From Lingula anatina (taxonomy: Eukaryota; Brachiopoda; Lingulata; Lingulida; Lingulidae): 64,000 nt of DNA. The position numbers and the translations under genes were made by a program. The stretch lies in the NCBI RefSeq assembly GCF_001039355.2, contig NW_019775554.1, forward strand, positions 128,980 through 192,979, written 5' to 3'. The stretch's first letter is position 1. Every line of letters starts with the position of its first letter. The notes beneath the pieces are model-generated. The model did not search any database. It saw nothing but the letters and a program-made list of their open reading frames with translations, and had not been told where the DNA came from. This document shows positions 12,023 through 25,300 of the stretch, in pieces.

Positions 12023-12127
12023 CTTGAAAGATGCCACAATGCTCTACCTCCAATAGAGCTGGTGCTTTTGGTGTTCTTCTCAAAGCACCAGCTCTATTGG
12101 AGGTAGAGCATTGTGGCATCTTTCAAG
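12023..12127. repeat. Perfect 46-bp inverted repeat with 13-bp loop
   Basis: The arms 12023-12068 and 12082-12127 are exact reverse complements (left arm starts 'cttgaaagatgccacaatgc'), separated by 13 bases. On either strand a transcript would fold into one uninterrupted 46-bp stem. Perfect arms fit a very young foldback MITE or a hairpin-RNA source. The full pairing is unlike an ordinary animal miRNA precursor. I saw no clear target-site duplication. Confidence 0.9.
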
Positions 12128-12522
12128 CATATGTTTGAGCAGTGATGTGATAGCCTGATCTGATACCTATAGTTTGAGGGGTATTGCAGTTTGTCTTATT
12201 TTTTCCGACAAGTGTCATTCCTCCCAATCAATGTTAGTATTTCCTTTCGTTCATCCTGAGGCATAGGTAATGAGTCTGACATCTTTGGAGGTGAAGGATT
12301 GGTTTTGTGCGATTCTCGACCTGAAAATTTTATTGACTGTTTTTGTCAACTTTCTGTGCAATCACGATCAGCAATGATCAAGAGGTGATCATATTTTTTA
12401 ATAATATTTGTTTCATGTAACACAGGTGATAGTGCTGGTGCGTTAATTTGTGATACCAATAAAAAATAAAAGCTTGTGCTTCTAGTGAAAATAGTTCTCA
12501 TTGCTCCTGCTTAATCACTTAA
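12128..12522. other. Intergenic, no feature seen
   Basis: No exon or repeat is recognised. Confidence 0.5.
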
Positions 12523-12783
12523 GACTGGGTTCCCATACCTAGATCGATCTAACAGGATTGATTCATCTCTGAGGGGTTTCTCGCTAAATTGCTTTCAGTT
12601 AAAGCGGCTTAGATGTCTGCCACGCCTACTGAAGCTGCTAAACGATAATTAATTACCCCCTAGCAGCTTTAGTAGGCGTGAGAGACATCTAAGCCGCTTA
12701 AGTTGATTGCAATTTAGTGAGGATCCCCTTGGAGATAGAGTGATCCACAGTTAGACCGATAGGGTCTGGAAACGGTCCCTTAG
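12523..12783. mobile_element. Long-palindrome MITE, TTAATTACCCCC family
   Basis: Nearly the whole element is one imperfect palindrome. The central arms 'agcggcttagatgtctgcca...' and '...gagagacatctaagccgct' pair over about 38 bp with two mismatches around 'taattaattaccccc'. The outer parts ('ttcccatacctagatcgatc' and 'gaccgatagggtctggaaac') also mirror each other. Relatives lie at 507-1015, 25216-25434, 51330-51393 and split at 55690/57570. Confidence 0.8.
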
Positions 12784-15700
12784 ATTAACATATGCCATTA
12801 TTGCAGTATCCTTTATTTTAGAAAAAGTGTTAGAACCAATTAAGATTATTATTATAAAACTGCTTGTATGAAGTACAGCCTTAATTGATTCACGTTTGTT
12901 TTGTTGCAACTGCTCGTTCTGTTTATTATTTTTTTTCAAATTTTACAAATTATGAATTGCAGTAGCCAAATATTTACATTTCGACTATCTACAATAAAAG
13001 TCATTCCAGCCTTTTGTAATGAGGATATGAGCTTATTATTCATGCTTTTACATATCTAAACTTAAACTATCTTGAACACAAGGATACACAAACTTGCCGA
13101 TAAGACGGGATAATTCCCCATGTTTTCAGAACTTTCGAAAATCCAATAACAAAACGGCTTATCCTGACAAATACTGTGTACTAATTCACATTCGTAGCGA
13201 AGTGGTACCCTTTCTCCAGGGTTGCTTGCGGACGACCAGTTGACCTTGTGCCAAAACGCAATCTTAATTCAGTAAATACTTAAGCCAATTTACGTTCCCT
13301 TTGCCTTGTAAAATAATTTCGGAAACTGTCTCCGCTGCACTTGTTTTACTTGATTAATTTTACGGAAAAGGAAATAATGGGACATTCCGCGCCGCATTTG
13401 TTTGGTACAGTCGTCTGCTTTTGCGTTGATGTTGATCGAAGCCCCGGATATCGTCTGAAAGGGATTTCTCCAGGGGCAAGACCTAAATTCAAAGTTTTAT
13501 TTCCCAATTTCTGCATTGATTTCACGTTGTTGTTGTGTTTAGTTATATGTTGAGAAAAAAATCGATTCAACAAAACTGTTAATGCGTAAAAAGTTCCAGG
13601 GTCTAAGATGTCAGGGGATTTGAGAGACGCAAGTCTCTTCTCCTAGATTTTAGAGCAGGAGGCCACTGGAACTTTTACATAACGCAAAATCTGATTTGAC
13701 CTAGAACCGAATCAGGAACACATTTGGACCAATTGTACCAATTAAATAATACAAAGAAAATTCTGTGATGCCAAATCTTCAGTGTACACGAGCCTTGTGT
13801 ACCATTGGTATTTTGAAAAATCCAAAGAAAAGTCGAAGACTATCAGACTCGAAGTGTTTCAAGCATGTCGTCCTCAATATATAGATGCAGTATCCCAATT
13901 ATCCTTATGTATGATGGTGACATTCTTCTTTCATTCCCAAGAAACCTGAGAGTGATAAATCGTGAAATGATTTTCCTTAGAAGATTATCCTAGAAGATTG
14001 CTAGTACCTTTCAAACCGCAAATAAGGAAATGACTCCGTTATTGCTTACACGCAGTTTTTTTCTCCCTAATTGAACCTGCCTTTGCAATTGACTGCATGT
14101 TATAAGAGAAGTGCAATTGTCCCGAGGAGGAAATTCCTTATTAAGTGGAGTAATTTTAATCATAATTTCATAATCTTCAAAGGCGATTCTTAAAACTCTG
14201 TTCCCGTTCATTTATTAATGCTAAAATTAAACAAACATAAGACACTTCCAAAAAACAAACTACTTTAACTCTGAACGATTAGTCAAAACAAAGCAAAACA
14301 ACGACCGTGAAGGTAATCAGACTCTCTGTCCAGGTGCCTTCCACCTATTTCTACAACTAACTAGAATGTTTCGTGATGTAATCGGCAAGAGAAACAGCAA
14401 AAACAGTTGTGCCTCAACTGTAGTACGCCATTGCCGAACTCTGGTGTAGAATTCATGTCAAGAAAATGTATCCCGTTGGTTATGTGTAGCTACATCCAGA
14501 AAATTTGGAAACCTTGGAAAGGAAGATTTTAGGGCAGATTCGCCTTTAAAAGATTTTTACTGATTGACCTTCTGTATTTATTGATATCTTTTGTTTAAGG
14601 AAGTTAGAGGTGAAGATGTGGCGATTTACTGTAAAGTTATAGCAAAGAAAAAATAGAAGGCATCTTAAACAAAGACACGTTCTGTACTTCCTTGTAACAT
14701 ATAATAGTCTTGAATTTTATTTGAAAAGCAAGCAATTTTCTATTAAGGAAAATGCGAAAAACTTTTAGAAATACCACAAGCCCTGCTTTAAATTGGCAGA
14801 TAAATTTGGCAGATACCAAAAGGATTGCCTAAAGTTCTTGCGACTATCCTAGTCTGTACTTGTCGGACTTGTACTTTTGTATAAAACTTGCAACCCGCTG
14901 GCCCGCTAACGCAATCAAGAGACCTGTTTTGCCTCTTCTATAGCCAACTCTGCGGCCATCGATCATCGCCCCGGTGTTACGCCAACGTTGGTCACGTAGT
15001 AGACATCCGGGTATCTGCACTCCGACAGACGCTCCATTGTTTATTGTTAATGACATAACTCTTTGTAGACCTAGGGCCCACGTCAAAACCAGTTAACACT
15101 AAGCGTTCTTCTTTTAACAATAGAAATATAGATGTGTTATAAAAGCCGACTCAATTATTGTCAGTATAAAACTTACAAAAACATATTGAAGCAGAAGTCG
15201 TTTTCCTTTTATTGCTAACGCTTTAGTCGTTTGAAACAGCAGGTCAGTCGTCGCGGAGAAGTTTTAACGTAATATCACCAGTTGCTTAAACTATCCCGAG
15301 GAAAGCAAATACCAACTGGACCTTCTAAATAAGATCGGAAAAAAGACAAGTCACTTACTTAGGACATTAGAAGAAATGGTGATAAACATTTGGCATAAAC
15401 AAAGAAGTTGAAAGAAAAACAATCTTGGACAACTGTGCGCAATAGATGGAACGTACCAAATCTTGCTGAGAATTGATCGCCAATGCCGTGAAGCAGGGGG
15501 CATGGTGAAAATAATGATGATGAACATTTGAGAAATTTTCAAAAGATTCAACGGGGTGTATGCATTGAATCTGTATAAAGTACATCAAAGTCTTCAAAAG
15601 AGACCGGAACAAAATTACCAGTGTCTTCTAGGCGTAGGCCCTACCACTTCACTAGGTCTAACAAGAAAATAATTTATTTGAAGTTCTGCTGAACCATATT

Positions 15701-16263
15701 GACAAAGCCATTAGTAATTCAACTTTTGTATTTTTCACTCGTTTATAAACCCAGAGCCTTCCCCTTTTCACAAAGAGAGACAAGAATTTTTACCCATAAG
15801 TTTCCCCACCCTCTCCCGAAAACTCTACGTGTACCATTGAAATTTGTATCTTTATACGTAGGCAAGTCCTGACATGGTCACTGGAGCAAGGTCTGAAAAG
15901 GGCATGTCTACCTGCTTTGCCGTACACCTATTGTAACATCAACATTCCAAAATGTCGTCCATACTGCAGGTTTATATACGGAAATAATGTTCATACTGCA
16001 TTTAAGAAAATTGTTTACATTTTTTACAGATGTCATTGGTCCGTTTTACTGTCATATTATCGGTTCATTATAAGTGACATCATGTGGCAGTCAAAATTTG
16101 GGATAGATATTGAGTACAGTAAGGATATGTGGTTACAACATTGATGGTTACAACAAAGGAGGGCATCCGTAAGCATGGAACCCGACGATGACACTGATGA
16201 TGACGGTACTTCTTTGCTCGCGCGTGCACACACCCACACACCAGCACACACGCCACACAATCT

Positions 16264-16342
<79 letters not shown>

Positions 16343-17109
16343 GACTCAAGTAATAGGTTAGATTAGTGAGAAAGCCATCATCAGGACTTAGCTGAGACAT
16401 CAGGCAGGTACTATTAAGCTACCAAAATCAATGTAAGCCCCGGAAGACCTATTTATAAGTTTAAGTAGAACTAACTATATTGTCGTCTATGTATTTATAA
16501 AAAAAAAAGCATATTGACAACAGCTTGAAGGACCGCATAACCAATGTGTTGTTTACTACAAGTAGCATTCCAGCTAAATTCGAATGTGTTATTAAACTGT
16601 ATTAACTACAGATAAACGTTAACTGACAAGACGTGCCGCACCGCTACTTGACCGCGAGATGCACTAGAGAAAACCGCAAATAACCTAGACACATGGAATG
16701 GCATTTATATTTTCGCTTACATAATTGATGCAAAAATCGAAGCTTTGAACGTCACTGTAACAGTCTATGCTCATTTGTACAGAAAAAACTTCCATGACAC
16801 TTTTACGCTATGCATTACCACGCGGAAGCGGATTAAATTAAATCTCTTGTTTATGCTTATCACAAGATTCTAATATTTTTCCAATATCTTCCGATAGAGC
16901 GACAGGATAAAAGAAGAATAAAGAGGCTTCATTTTGTTCTGATTGAACCCTATTCATTTGAGGTGTTCACGATAGACGCCATGACAAACAAACAAACAAA
17001 CAGACAACCTTTCTTCGCCAAATACAGATTGGCGATGTGGAACACAAAATGAAACGAGTTTGTAGAAATCTAATTCTTTTCCATCAAATAAACACCCAGT
17101 AAAAACCCA
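12784..17109. other. Long intergenic stretch without a recognised gene
   Basis: No exon with support was found. It contains an imperfect hairpin at about 13585-13690 and a compound (CT)n(AC)n(AG)n microsatellite at 16272-16339. Reading frames of 60-106 codons, for example on the minus strand at 14844-15086, have no family signature or convincing splice context. Confidence 0.5.
16272..16339. repeat. Compound microsatellite (CT)n(AC)n(AG)n
   Basis: A CT run, a short AC run and an AG run follow one another. The CT and AG blocks are inverted complements with the AC block as loop, so the tract can extrude as a hairpin. Confidence 0.95.
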
Positions 17110-17115
17110 TTTATT
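17110..17115 (-). terminator. Candidate minus-strand poly(A) signal
   Basis: AATAAA on the minus strand, about 180 bp downstream of the stop of the candidate exon at 17295-17487. It is the main support for that exon being a real 3' end. Confidence 0.35.
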
Positions 17116-17294
17116 CAGCCGTGCTCATCTGATGATGCTCGCCTTCTATTGTTACAGACCAACAGGCACTCGTTTTCTTTTTCATCTTCACATTTTTCAG
17201 AGAATGATTAACATTCAAAAGCTACACTCTCTGACGTCAGTCAAAACTTGTTCTTAGGGATGTCTGAGTGGCACCTGTACTGGGTCAATTTGTC

Positions 17295-17487
17295 TCAGGG
17301 TTCATCAGCACTCATATTCACAATAACATTTGATTCCACTGTGCCTATTCTGGTTTTTATGTGGCCATGAAGCGATGGAGGTTTTTTGAAAATGGCCAAG
17401 AGTACGTGGTGAGGGGCTGTATGGACGGGAACATTCTGCCCAGGTTCCACTTCATTGTTCTTATCACTTACCAGATCTAACCTGTGC
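17295..17487 (-). CDS. Candidate orphan terminal exon, unknown protein
   Basis: On the minus strand a pyrimidine tract (a C run, then 'catttttgcag') precedes an open stretch of 64 codons that ends in TGA at 17295. The exon enters in phase 2. The translated end reads '...IGTVESNVIVNMSADEP', and an AATAAA lies about 180 bp further on. I do not recognise the protein, and I found no upstream exon on this strand between here and the activin-like gene. The C run is a homopolymer that happens to look like a pyrimidine tract, so chance is a real alternative. Confidence 0.25.
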
Positions 17488-19228
17488 CTGCAAAAATGGG
17501 GGGGGGGGGGGGGGGTTATTAAAAAGATTTTTAAGATTTTTGTCCTGAGTTTTGATTTGCAAGGCATCTTCACAGTTTGTTAAACACGAGTGAGGTGGGG
17601 GGATGGGGACAGGTGCTTGTCCTTTATTACACGGCAAAGGAATATAAAATGGACATACTCATATAATGAAAGAAAAGGTTCGCATTAAAGACTACTGTTA
17701 AAAACGACCCAGTAAGGGTTAATGCGATACGTGCACACACTTTTTCTTTTGTATAAAAATCTTTATCTACATGAGAACTCTCTCGCCCATCAGCCATTTT
17801 TGCGAAAGGGAAGTGGACTTATCTTGAAGATAAAAAGGGGCGAACTGCTACTCAGAAAAAAATCTAAGCCAGACTTTGGCCGCATTTTCGATACTTTTTC
17901 TTCTTTACCATCTTTACAATTTCCACCTATTCAAGACAATGCAGTCAAAATGATGTATAGAAAATAGTTTTCTAGATCAATTTTGGTATGGCAGTGGACC
18001 CTACGGGAATTCACTGGCGTCTCATTAAGAAACTCCTTGAGTGATCTCGCATCTTATTCATTTTATTACTATTCCGATTAAGATATCTTTATTTTACGTA
18101 CTCTGTTAATTTTGCAATAATCTGCTATTAGTTCAGATAAGTAAGACGCAAAATTTAATAGTGTGGTTGTATGAGTGTGTTGGGGAGGGGGGAGGACTTA
18201 CCATTCAAAAAGAAAATATAGGAACGGTGTAGGGGGGGGAGATAACAATTATGGTTGGACATTGGTTGACTGGTGGCTCGGTGCATAGATATAAGAGGCA
18301 ATGCAATTACATAGATGTATGACTGACGTGGTTAAAGAATCATTTTGAGGGGGCGGGTGGGAGCAGGGGATACCCCCCTCCTCCGGTTTCTACACATGTG
18401 CACTGATTACTACAGCGGCATTTTTTTTCAGAAACACAATAACACTCACATTGAGGTTGAATAAATGTACCCAAAGATTGTATATGATGCAGAACTCAGC
18501 TCGTTTCTCAAAACTAACGATTTTAAATACCATATTATTGCTCTAAGGAGTGCAGTCTCTTGTCCGGTTTTCCATAATAATTATTAGATCAGCGACTCTA
18601 CATTTATTTAACCTGTATTTTATTTAGTAATCACCCCACTGCTAACTATATTCAAATGTTTTTTACTTCCTTTACGTGAGCCATGGCTTGGTTTCCGTAA
18701 GCTTTTTTTCCGCGGTATTATAGCTATTTTTATCATAGCGTATCCGACGGGGTCCACAATTAGCGTTTTCGGAATATTTAAGGGGGTAAAGCTCCGGCGG
18801 GTAAGAACAATAACATTTAAACGACACCAGCATCTCTGAATCATTGAGATGCACCTCTTCACGCAACGCTGTGCTCACTAATCGTTAATCGCCAATTACT
18901 GATAAAACTGATTGATTGCCAAGGAATAGTGTGTAACATTGCAGAATCTACTCTACACCCAGTCAATATTTGCTCATTGGTATCCTTTGGCCTGCCGGAG
19001 CACTACGTCATCGCAGTCGGGGTTCCAACCTCCACACGAGTAACCGGCTCATGATTTGATTGGTCGATGTAGCCTCCACACGCCCGAATCAGCTGATTGC
19101 TACAACGGGTTAAAAATCAAGGAGAGAGACTGCTCGTCCCTATACCCTGCCTACACTGCAGTTGAGAGAACTATAACTTGTTTTAGTCACTGCAGTCTAG
19201 GCCAGAGAGGTATCTAGCATTGAGTAGG
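17488..19228. other. Upstream region of the activin-like gene
   Basis: Non-coding. A TTAAAA box-like motif at about 19110 lies some 120 bp before the start codon and could mark a core promoter. GC content rises from about 18990 toward the start. No other element is recognised; a perfect TGACGTCA (CRE-type) site lies farther upstream at 17232-17239. Confidence 0.4.
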
Positions 19229-22200
19229 ATGCATTCAATGCAGTACTGCGTTTCTGTTGTTATAGTGGCGTGCGTACATTTGGCTTGCCGGGAGCCAGCT
19301 CGGGCTATGACAGTTAGGGGAACAACAGAAGAGGACTTTCGTTTTCCTCATCAAAATAGTTATTCAGATACTCACCAGAACGCTGCAATGACTTCATCAT
19401 CCGCTAGTGCAAATCAGGGCCAAGCACAGCCTAAAAATTACATTTTAACCGACCAACAATTACACGATTTAAGACTAGAGATGATAAAGAAACAAATTTT
19501 AGACAAACTTCAAATGACTCACAGGCCAAATATCACAACGAACAGGAATAAACTCCTGCCCGCCCCCTTAGCTCAGAGACTGTTTAAGGACCCGGACTTC
19601 CAAGCCACCGAAGCAGTAGAGAGCGAGGGAGATGATTTCTACGGAAAAACAACAGAAATGGTGGTTTTTGCAGATCAAGGTAAGTGTAACAGGCGGGTGC
19701 AAAGCATCCTGCAGCATACAGACACCTACTATATGAAACGGTAGACTACCCGAGGTTTGTCCCACACATTGTTTGGAATGAAGTGGCGATTATGAGTTCA
19801 CTGAACGCAAAACACTGTTGTTTGCCGGAATGAAATACATACTGTTAGTTTTCAATGTAATGAAATATGTGGATAAATTATTGACCCTCTAATGCAGTCT
19901 CATGCGGTAAAGGGTAGTAGCATTTTCGACTGTAATACATGTACAATAAGAAATATATTTAAGGTTTGCATGACCTTATCAGAGTGGTAAATGCACTTAA
20001 AATTAAATTGTCTCAATTCTAAACGGTAATTTTTGATGCCTGGGATTGATGCCCGTAATGCACAAATTTTACGAGATGCAAATGGCAAATATTCGGACAT
20101 TTTGTTTTTATCGTCAGGTGAATAACACCCAAAAAATGCATAAACGGATTTCCTGCAATTCATTATTGCAGGCATATATAAGCCTCTTAATTACACAAGT
20201 TGATATTTAAGAAACTGTTTTCAGATACTTTTTAATTGTTCTCTCCTACATTTTTTAGTTGCAACCTGTTTGCTGAACAGTTCTTCGTGTTGATGGCATT
20301 TAAGACGAACTGTCCTGAAAAATGTGTGTTACGTTTAAGCAGGTGCATTAATACTGATAAAATTTTGGTTTCTCAATATATAGCTATAAAACTCGCGATC
20401 TGTCACTCTACCGACACTTTGCACCCTGTTATCAATGCACGTGGAGTGTTCTAAAAATAACTCGCGTTGGCAACAGCAATTTATGCATACTGAATGCGCT
20501 ATCTGTTTTTGCATATTGCATCTTTTCTCGAAAATATTGCCAAAAAATACGAATTGAGACCGGGTAAATAGTTTAGGGAAAATACATGCTTTGATGTTTA
20601 GCAATAAAGTTGGAAGATCCCTGGACGGATTGGACGGATCGATACCAATAGTCTGGAGCGCTGACCTATTTGAAGGCAGCTGACTTACTTTTCTCCTTAC
20701 CACTCCCATTTGGATGAAAAAGGACAGCATAGACGAATAAAACGTTCTGCTTAAATATCAGATTAACACCTCCATATGACCGCTGTTTCAGATTGATAGG
20801 AGTCTAGGTCTACTAAATTGCGATCAGACTAATTTTCTCCTATAATTTAAAAACAAAAAGCCTGTCATGCGAAAGCGATTATAGAGTGTGTTCTAGACTA
20901 CAAAACGGTTTAAGGCAATCAGAGGGACAGTGAGTAGGGGTGAGACAGGGTAACTTAATTACCAGTGGAACAGAGTGCGTCTGTATTAGAGCCCTAGGGA
21001 AGAAAGCGACGCTTATTCCCCAATCAGTGTATCGACAAGCAAAGTTAGTAGCTGACTGACGGGAATCAAACAGAAGCTACATAGCTACGGTCGTTTGTGT
21101 GGTTTTCAAAACAATTGCATAAGAACGAGCGAAACGACGAGAAGTAATATTTGTTTAAATACCATGCTAAGTAACTGAAACTTTCAAAAGTGGCTACAGT
21201 AAGCACCACTAAGCCGGCTAAATGCCGGCCGGCTTTTCTACTTCTGACGTTATTCGATAACCTGAGTGATTGACAAGTAGGGAGATCTAGGGGTGCAAGA
21301 CTGGACGCTGTCATTTTCTGCAACAGTGCGCACGTTTCATATTGTGCAGGGGCTCATACACTGTATGTCTGTGCCTTCTTCGCCAGTAGAGCGCATACAG
21401 CAGTCCCATGATGTAAAAATAGGTGCAATGTGTTTGATGTTTATAAATCGAACTTTTGGGTACAATCGTCGAAAGAACTAGAAAAATACTTTTAACTTGC
21501 CTCATTTGACTTACTCTCCCCCTCTTGTGAATGACCCATTCATCCTTGACTTTCATGAAAATATTTCAAAGCGGATGTACAATTGTATCAAGCAGTGTTT
21601 TAGCTATCGCCAATGATTACCTGATAAGCATGCTCTAGCTATTGCCACTTTATTTGATTTTAATGGTTAATGGACCTAAGTAAAAGCCCATAATGTTAGG
21701 ATAAAGTTTGAAATATGACGTCATTTTTACTTAAGTTTTGTATCTACTTGTGCTTTTCGAGGAATAGAAATTTCTTCCTTTTCCAAATAGCAAAAACGAA
21801 AGCCTACATGCGGTGGTCTATGTATATTTCATAAGTGAAAAAAATTGCCAATAAGTTTCGAAATTTTGCTCCATTTTAAGACATTTTATCTTGACCCAGG
21901 TCTCGACTCTATTTTCATCAGACGATGAAGGGCATGGCGGCAAATTATTGACTCAAAATACTTACTCCACTAAAACGAAATACCCCACTAAAATGGATTT
22001 CAATTGCATTTGGGATACTTTTGTTTAATTCCCAATGTGTCCTTTCTCTTCGTATTAAAAAGCTGTCTCTGAACACGTCTTCCTGATCAATTTTCGATCG
22101 TAATAAGAATAATTTTTGTCTTCACTAATAAAGCCTCCGTGCTTCATATCGAATTTTGATGTTCTCAAATTGGAATTTTTACAATTAAAGCACCTTAAAC

Positions 22201-22331
22201 GATGTGAAAGTATGTCTCTTTCTCCCTGTGCATTCGATTAACCAACCGGGTTGCGATATCTACCAGTGGAAGTTCAGGGGGAAAATGATGAAAATTATAC
22301 ACACACGCACGCACACATAAAAACACACACA

Positions 22332-22389
<58 letters not shown>

Positions 22390-25300
22390 AATACGTATAC
22401 ATGTATGCTTTGGGTAATGGAAGATAAAAAGCATTCCCCGAGTTCAGTAGGCCACAATAGCCTACAATTAACAGTTGCAACAGCATGGAATTTTAGCAGT
22501 TTTATTGGTGATGGGAGGCGTTATCTTGTTATTATTAGGAAAAAAGACAAGGTCAGCTAGCCCATACTGTACATTGCATGTCGAAATCGACCCGTTGAGT
22601 CAACTTCCTTTTCATCCCACATATAATGCTTGAATACGCTAACTACATATGTCATCCTTGTTTGAGTAAAGTGGAGCCGTATCCTCACGATAATCATAGT
22701 TCGTACACTAAGAGGCATCTGTAATCATTTTGTCTCTCACTTTTGGTTGTAATTTCTAAATATATTATAATTAGTATTATTATTATTATTATTATAGAGA
22801 ATAATCAAACCCAAGGACTTGCGTGACATGAATTTCATTATCTAGTTGAGAGGCCGTGTTTCAGCTATCGCTCTAGTATATTTGATAACCAGGGTTTTCA
22901 GTTAATAGGGCTAATATATTATATTCTGCTGATTCCGTGTTAATATTCATGTCTTCCTATAGTAATTACCATTGTTTTTTTTTTGTTTGTTTGTTTTTTT
23001 AATCTGTGGCGCAACTAAGCAGTTCTAATGGTTATCCAATACGCCCTCTTGTTTTGAATGTGCACGTGTAAAGAAAATGTCCTAGCATCCGATTGTTATG
23101 AATGTGCGGATTTATAGGAGAAAATATGGATTCATTGATCGATAACAACTCTAGCGACTCCCATCCTGGGTTTTAGTCACTACATCGTAGGTTGATTCTG
23201 GTTATATGCAACCATCCTTTATTACTGTTTTCAAGAAAAAAATAATTTGGTAAAAATCCACCGCCTATTTCTCCTTCACCCATTTAAATAAGATGAATGA
23301 ATGAAATGTAATAAAATCGCAACAACGAAAGTGATTGAGAAAGGGGGGGGGGGAGAAGATTAAAAGAAAGAAAAAAGAGGAAAACAGAGCAAGTATGAAT
23401 GAAGGAAATACCCACATCAATCAATACTTGCATCAGAAAAAGGGCCTGCTTTGTCTCTAGAAATCCTGGCGAGAATTTTTACCAGGGGTGCCCGTTTCCG
23501 TCACACGTACTAAATGTCAGTTGTAACTATTCTCAAAAACTTTTTTTTTCAAAACAAAGACTGCTTCTATCGTATTCAATCGGCACCTTTTTGACAATGC
23601 CTCGGTGGCACGGAACAACGTCCAATTATTCCTGGGTGTGAGCCACAGCAGTTTTGCCCTTTTGTCATAAAAGATACGGCCTTGTATGTGGTTGGATTCA
23701 TTCCCACATCGTAGTTCCCCATGAAGTTTACAGGGTTATAGTAGAGATATTAAGATATAATATGGAGTTCAATTCTTTGAGGTGGTTAGTTTTTCCGTCT
23801 GGATTTAGTTTTATCAAATTGAAATTTCCGTATGAAACAATCTTTTGAGGCTATCTATTAGCCATTCGGTCATTTAATAAGGCTTTGTGCGATATACCAC
23901 AAAGTAAATAATCGTCGTGAAACCTCCCAGCAAGTAATTGTACTACCAGTTGTAAATGTGTTTCTTCTTTGGCAGTTTACCACTAGACGACAGAGTACAA
24001 TGAAAAATATGTATGTCGTTTATGCAACTCTGCTTCCAATCTTAAAATGAATAACTTGATATCTGAATAAAGACGTAACCAATGTTTTGGTAATTTATTT
24101 GATCAAAATAATGAAAACCGCTCACTGTCTTATATGTGCGTGAGTTAGGATGAATTAAATAAAGAAACGGATAAAGAAAACACATTAATTTGTAAATAGA
24201 CTAATAAATAATCAAATAGGCAGACGACTTTGTGAACTTTGAAATAAAATATTTTGCTCTCGTCTGAGACATTATGACAACAGTGCATCAGTCGTTCAAG
24301 TGATAATGTTAATGATAATTAATTGCCATAGACCGATAGTAGATTTATCATATCGGATCATGTCTTCTCCAATTGTTTCAAATGAATATGATTTCCTGTG
24401 CTCTAACTTTCTAATGTTATTATCGAGATTTAAAGAAATTTGTCTGAAGGTTATTCCAGATACAAAAGGTTATTAATTCAACAATGAAAGTCCATTGTAG
24501 CTTTTAAGTATCAACAGGTTTTGATTAATTTTAGCTACTGAAGTGGGTTTTCTCGAATATTAACACCAGGACAGAAAGAATAAGAAAAACGAAAAAAAGT
24601 CCCAGATTGTTTCAGACGCAAAATGACATTTATCCTAGAAAACTTCGGTGCAGTGACCTAAATACATGTAGCCAATCAAGTCGTCTGAGTTCTTGTGCTG
24701 AAACAACCTAGCGTAATCCACCCTCGCGTTGGCTATCTTATCACACGCAGACAGTATATACTCCTAACCACAAAATTACATCGATATTGTCTGAAACAGC
24801 ATGTTGTACTTGAACTCGAAATGTCTGTTCTTCTCCAAGGCATGTTTTTACAAACAGAAGGTCAAAGGAAACTGCGAACCGTCTGTTCTTTTGATCAATT
24901 GAAACAAACTTTAGGAGCAGGTTGGCTTGCCTGGGGGTTATTTAAGATGGAAAATATTGAGCTTCATAAAACCAACAACACAAGCAAAATTATACATCAC
25001 GAAAACAATTCTAAAACATTAATTTTAAGTCCATCGACATACACCCGTGCAATTGTGCCATACTTCTCTAATAAGTTTTTTGGGGCAGAGGGGTGATTTT
25101 GTGTTTGTATGAAAGGAAAGGGATATCCTCCCGTTGTTTCCCATCTGTGATCATCACTTTTTTGCATCTTTAGTCACGTACACAAGGAAACGTCGTTAAG
25201 GTGCAGTGTGTGTGTATGGCTGTATTCCCAGAGCTTTTAGATCGATCTATCTCCGCGGGGAGTCTCACTAGATTACTGTCAGAAAATCCGGCTTAAATGT

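Noticed and set aside
14844-15086. 80-codon minus-strand frame with fairly balanced composition
   Set aside because: No ATG at its 5' end, no recognised protein, and no acceptor/donor pair that joins it to another exon.
18672-18878. 68-codon minus-strand frame with coding-like composition
   Set aside because: GTG start, no match, and overlapped by another open frame in the same region; too weak to call.
20335-20730. 131-codon minus-strand frame with a true ATG in intron 1 of the activin-like gene
   Set aside because: No domain, signal or splice context, and amino-acid usage looks like antisense AT-rich DNA.
24695-25096. 133-codon plus-strand frame in the same intron
   Set aside because: It starts at GTG rather than ATG, has no family signature and no convincing splice borders in phase 1.
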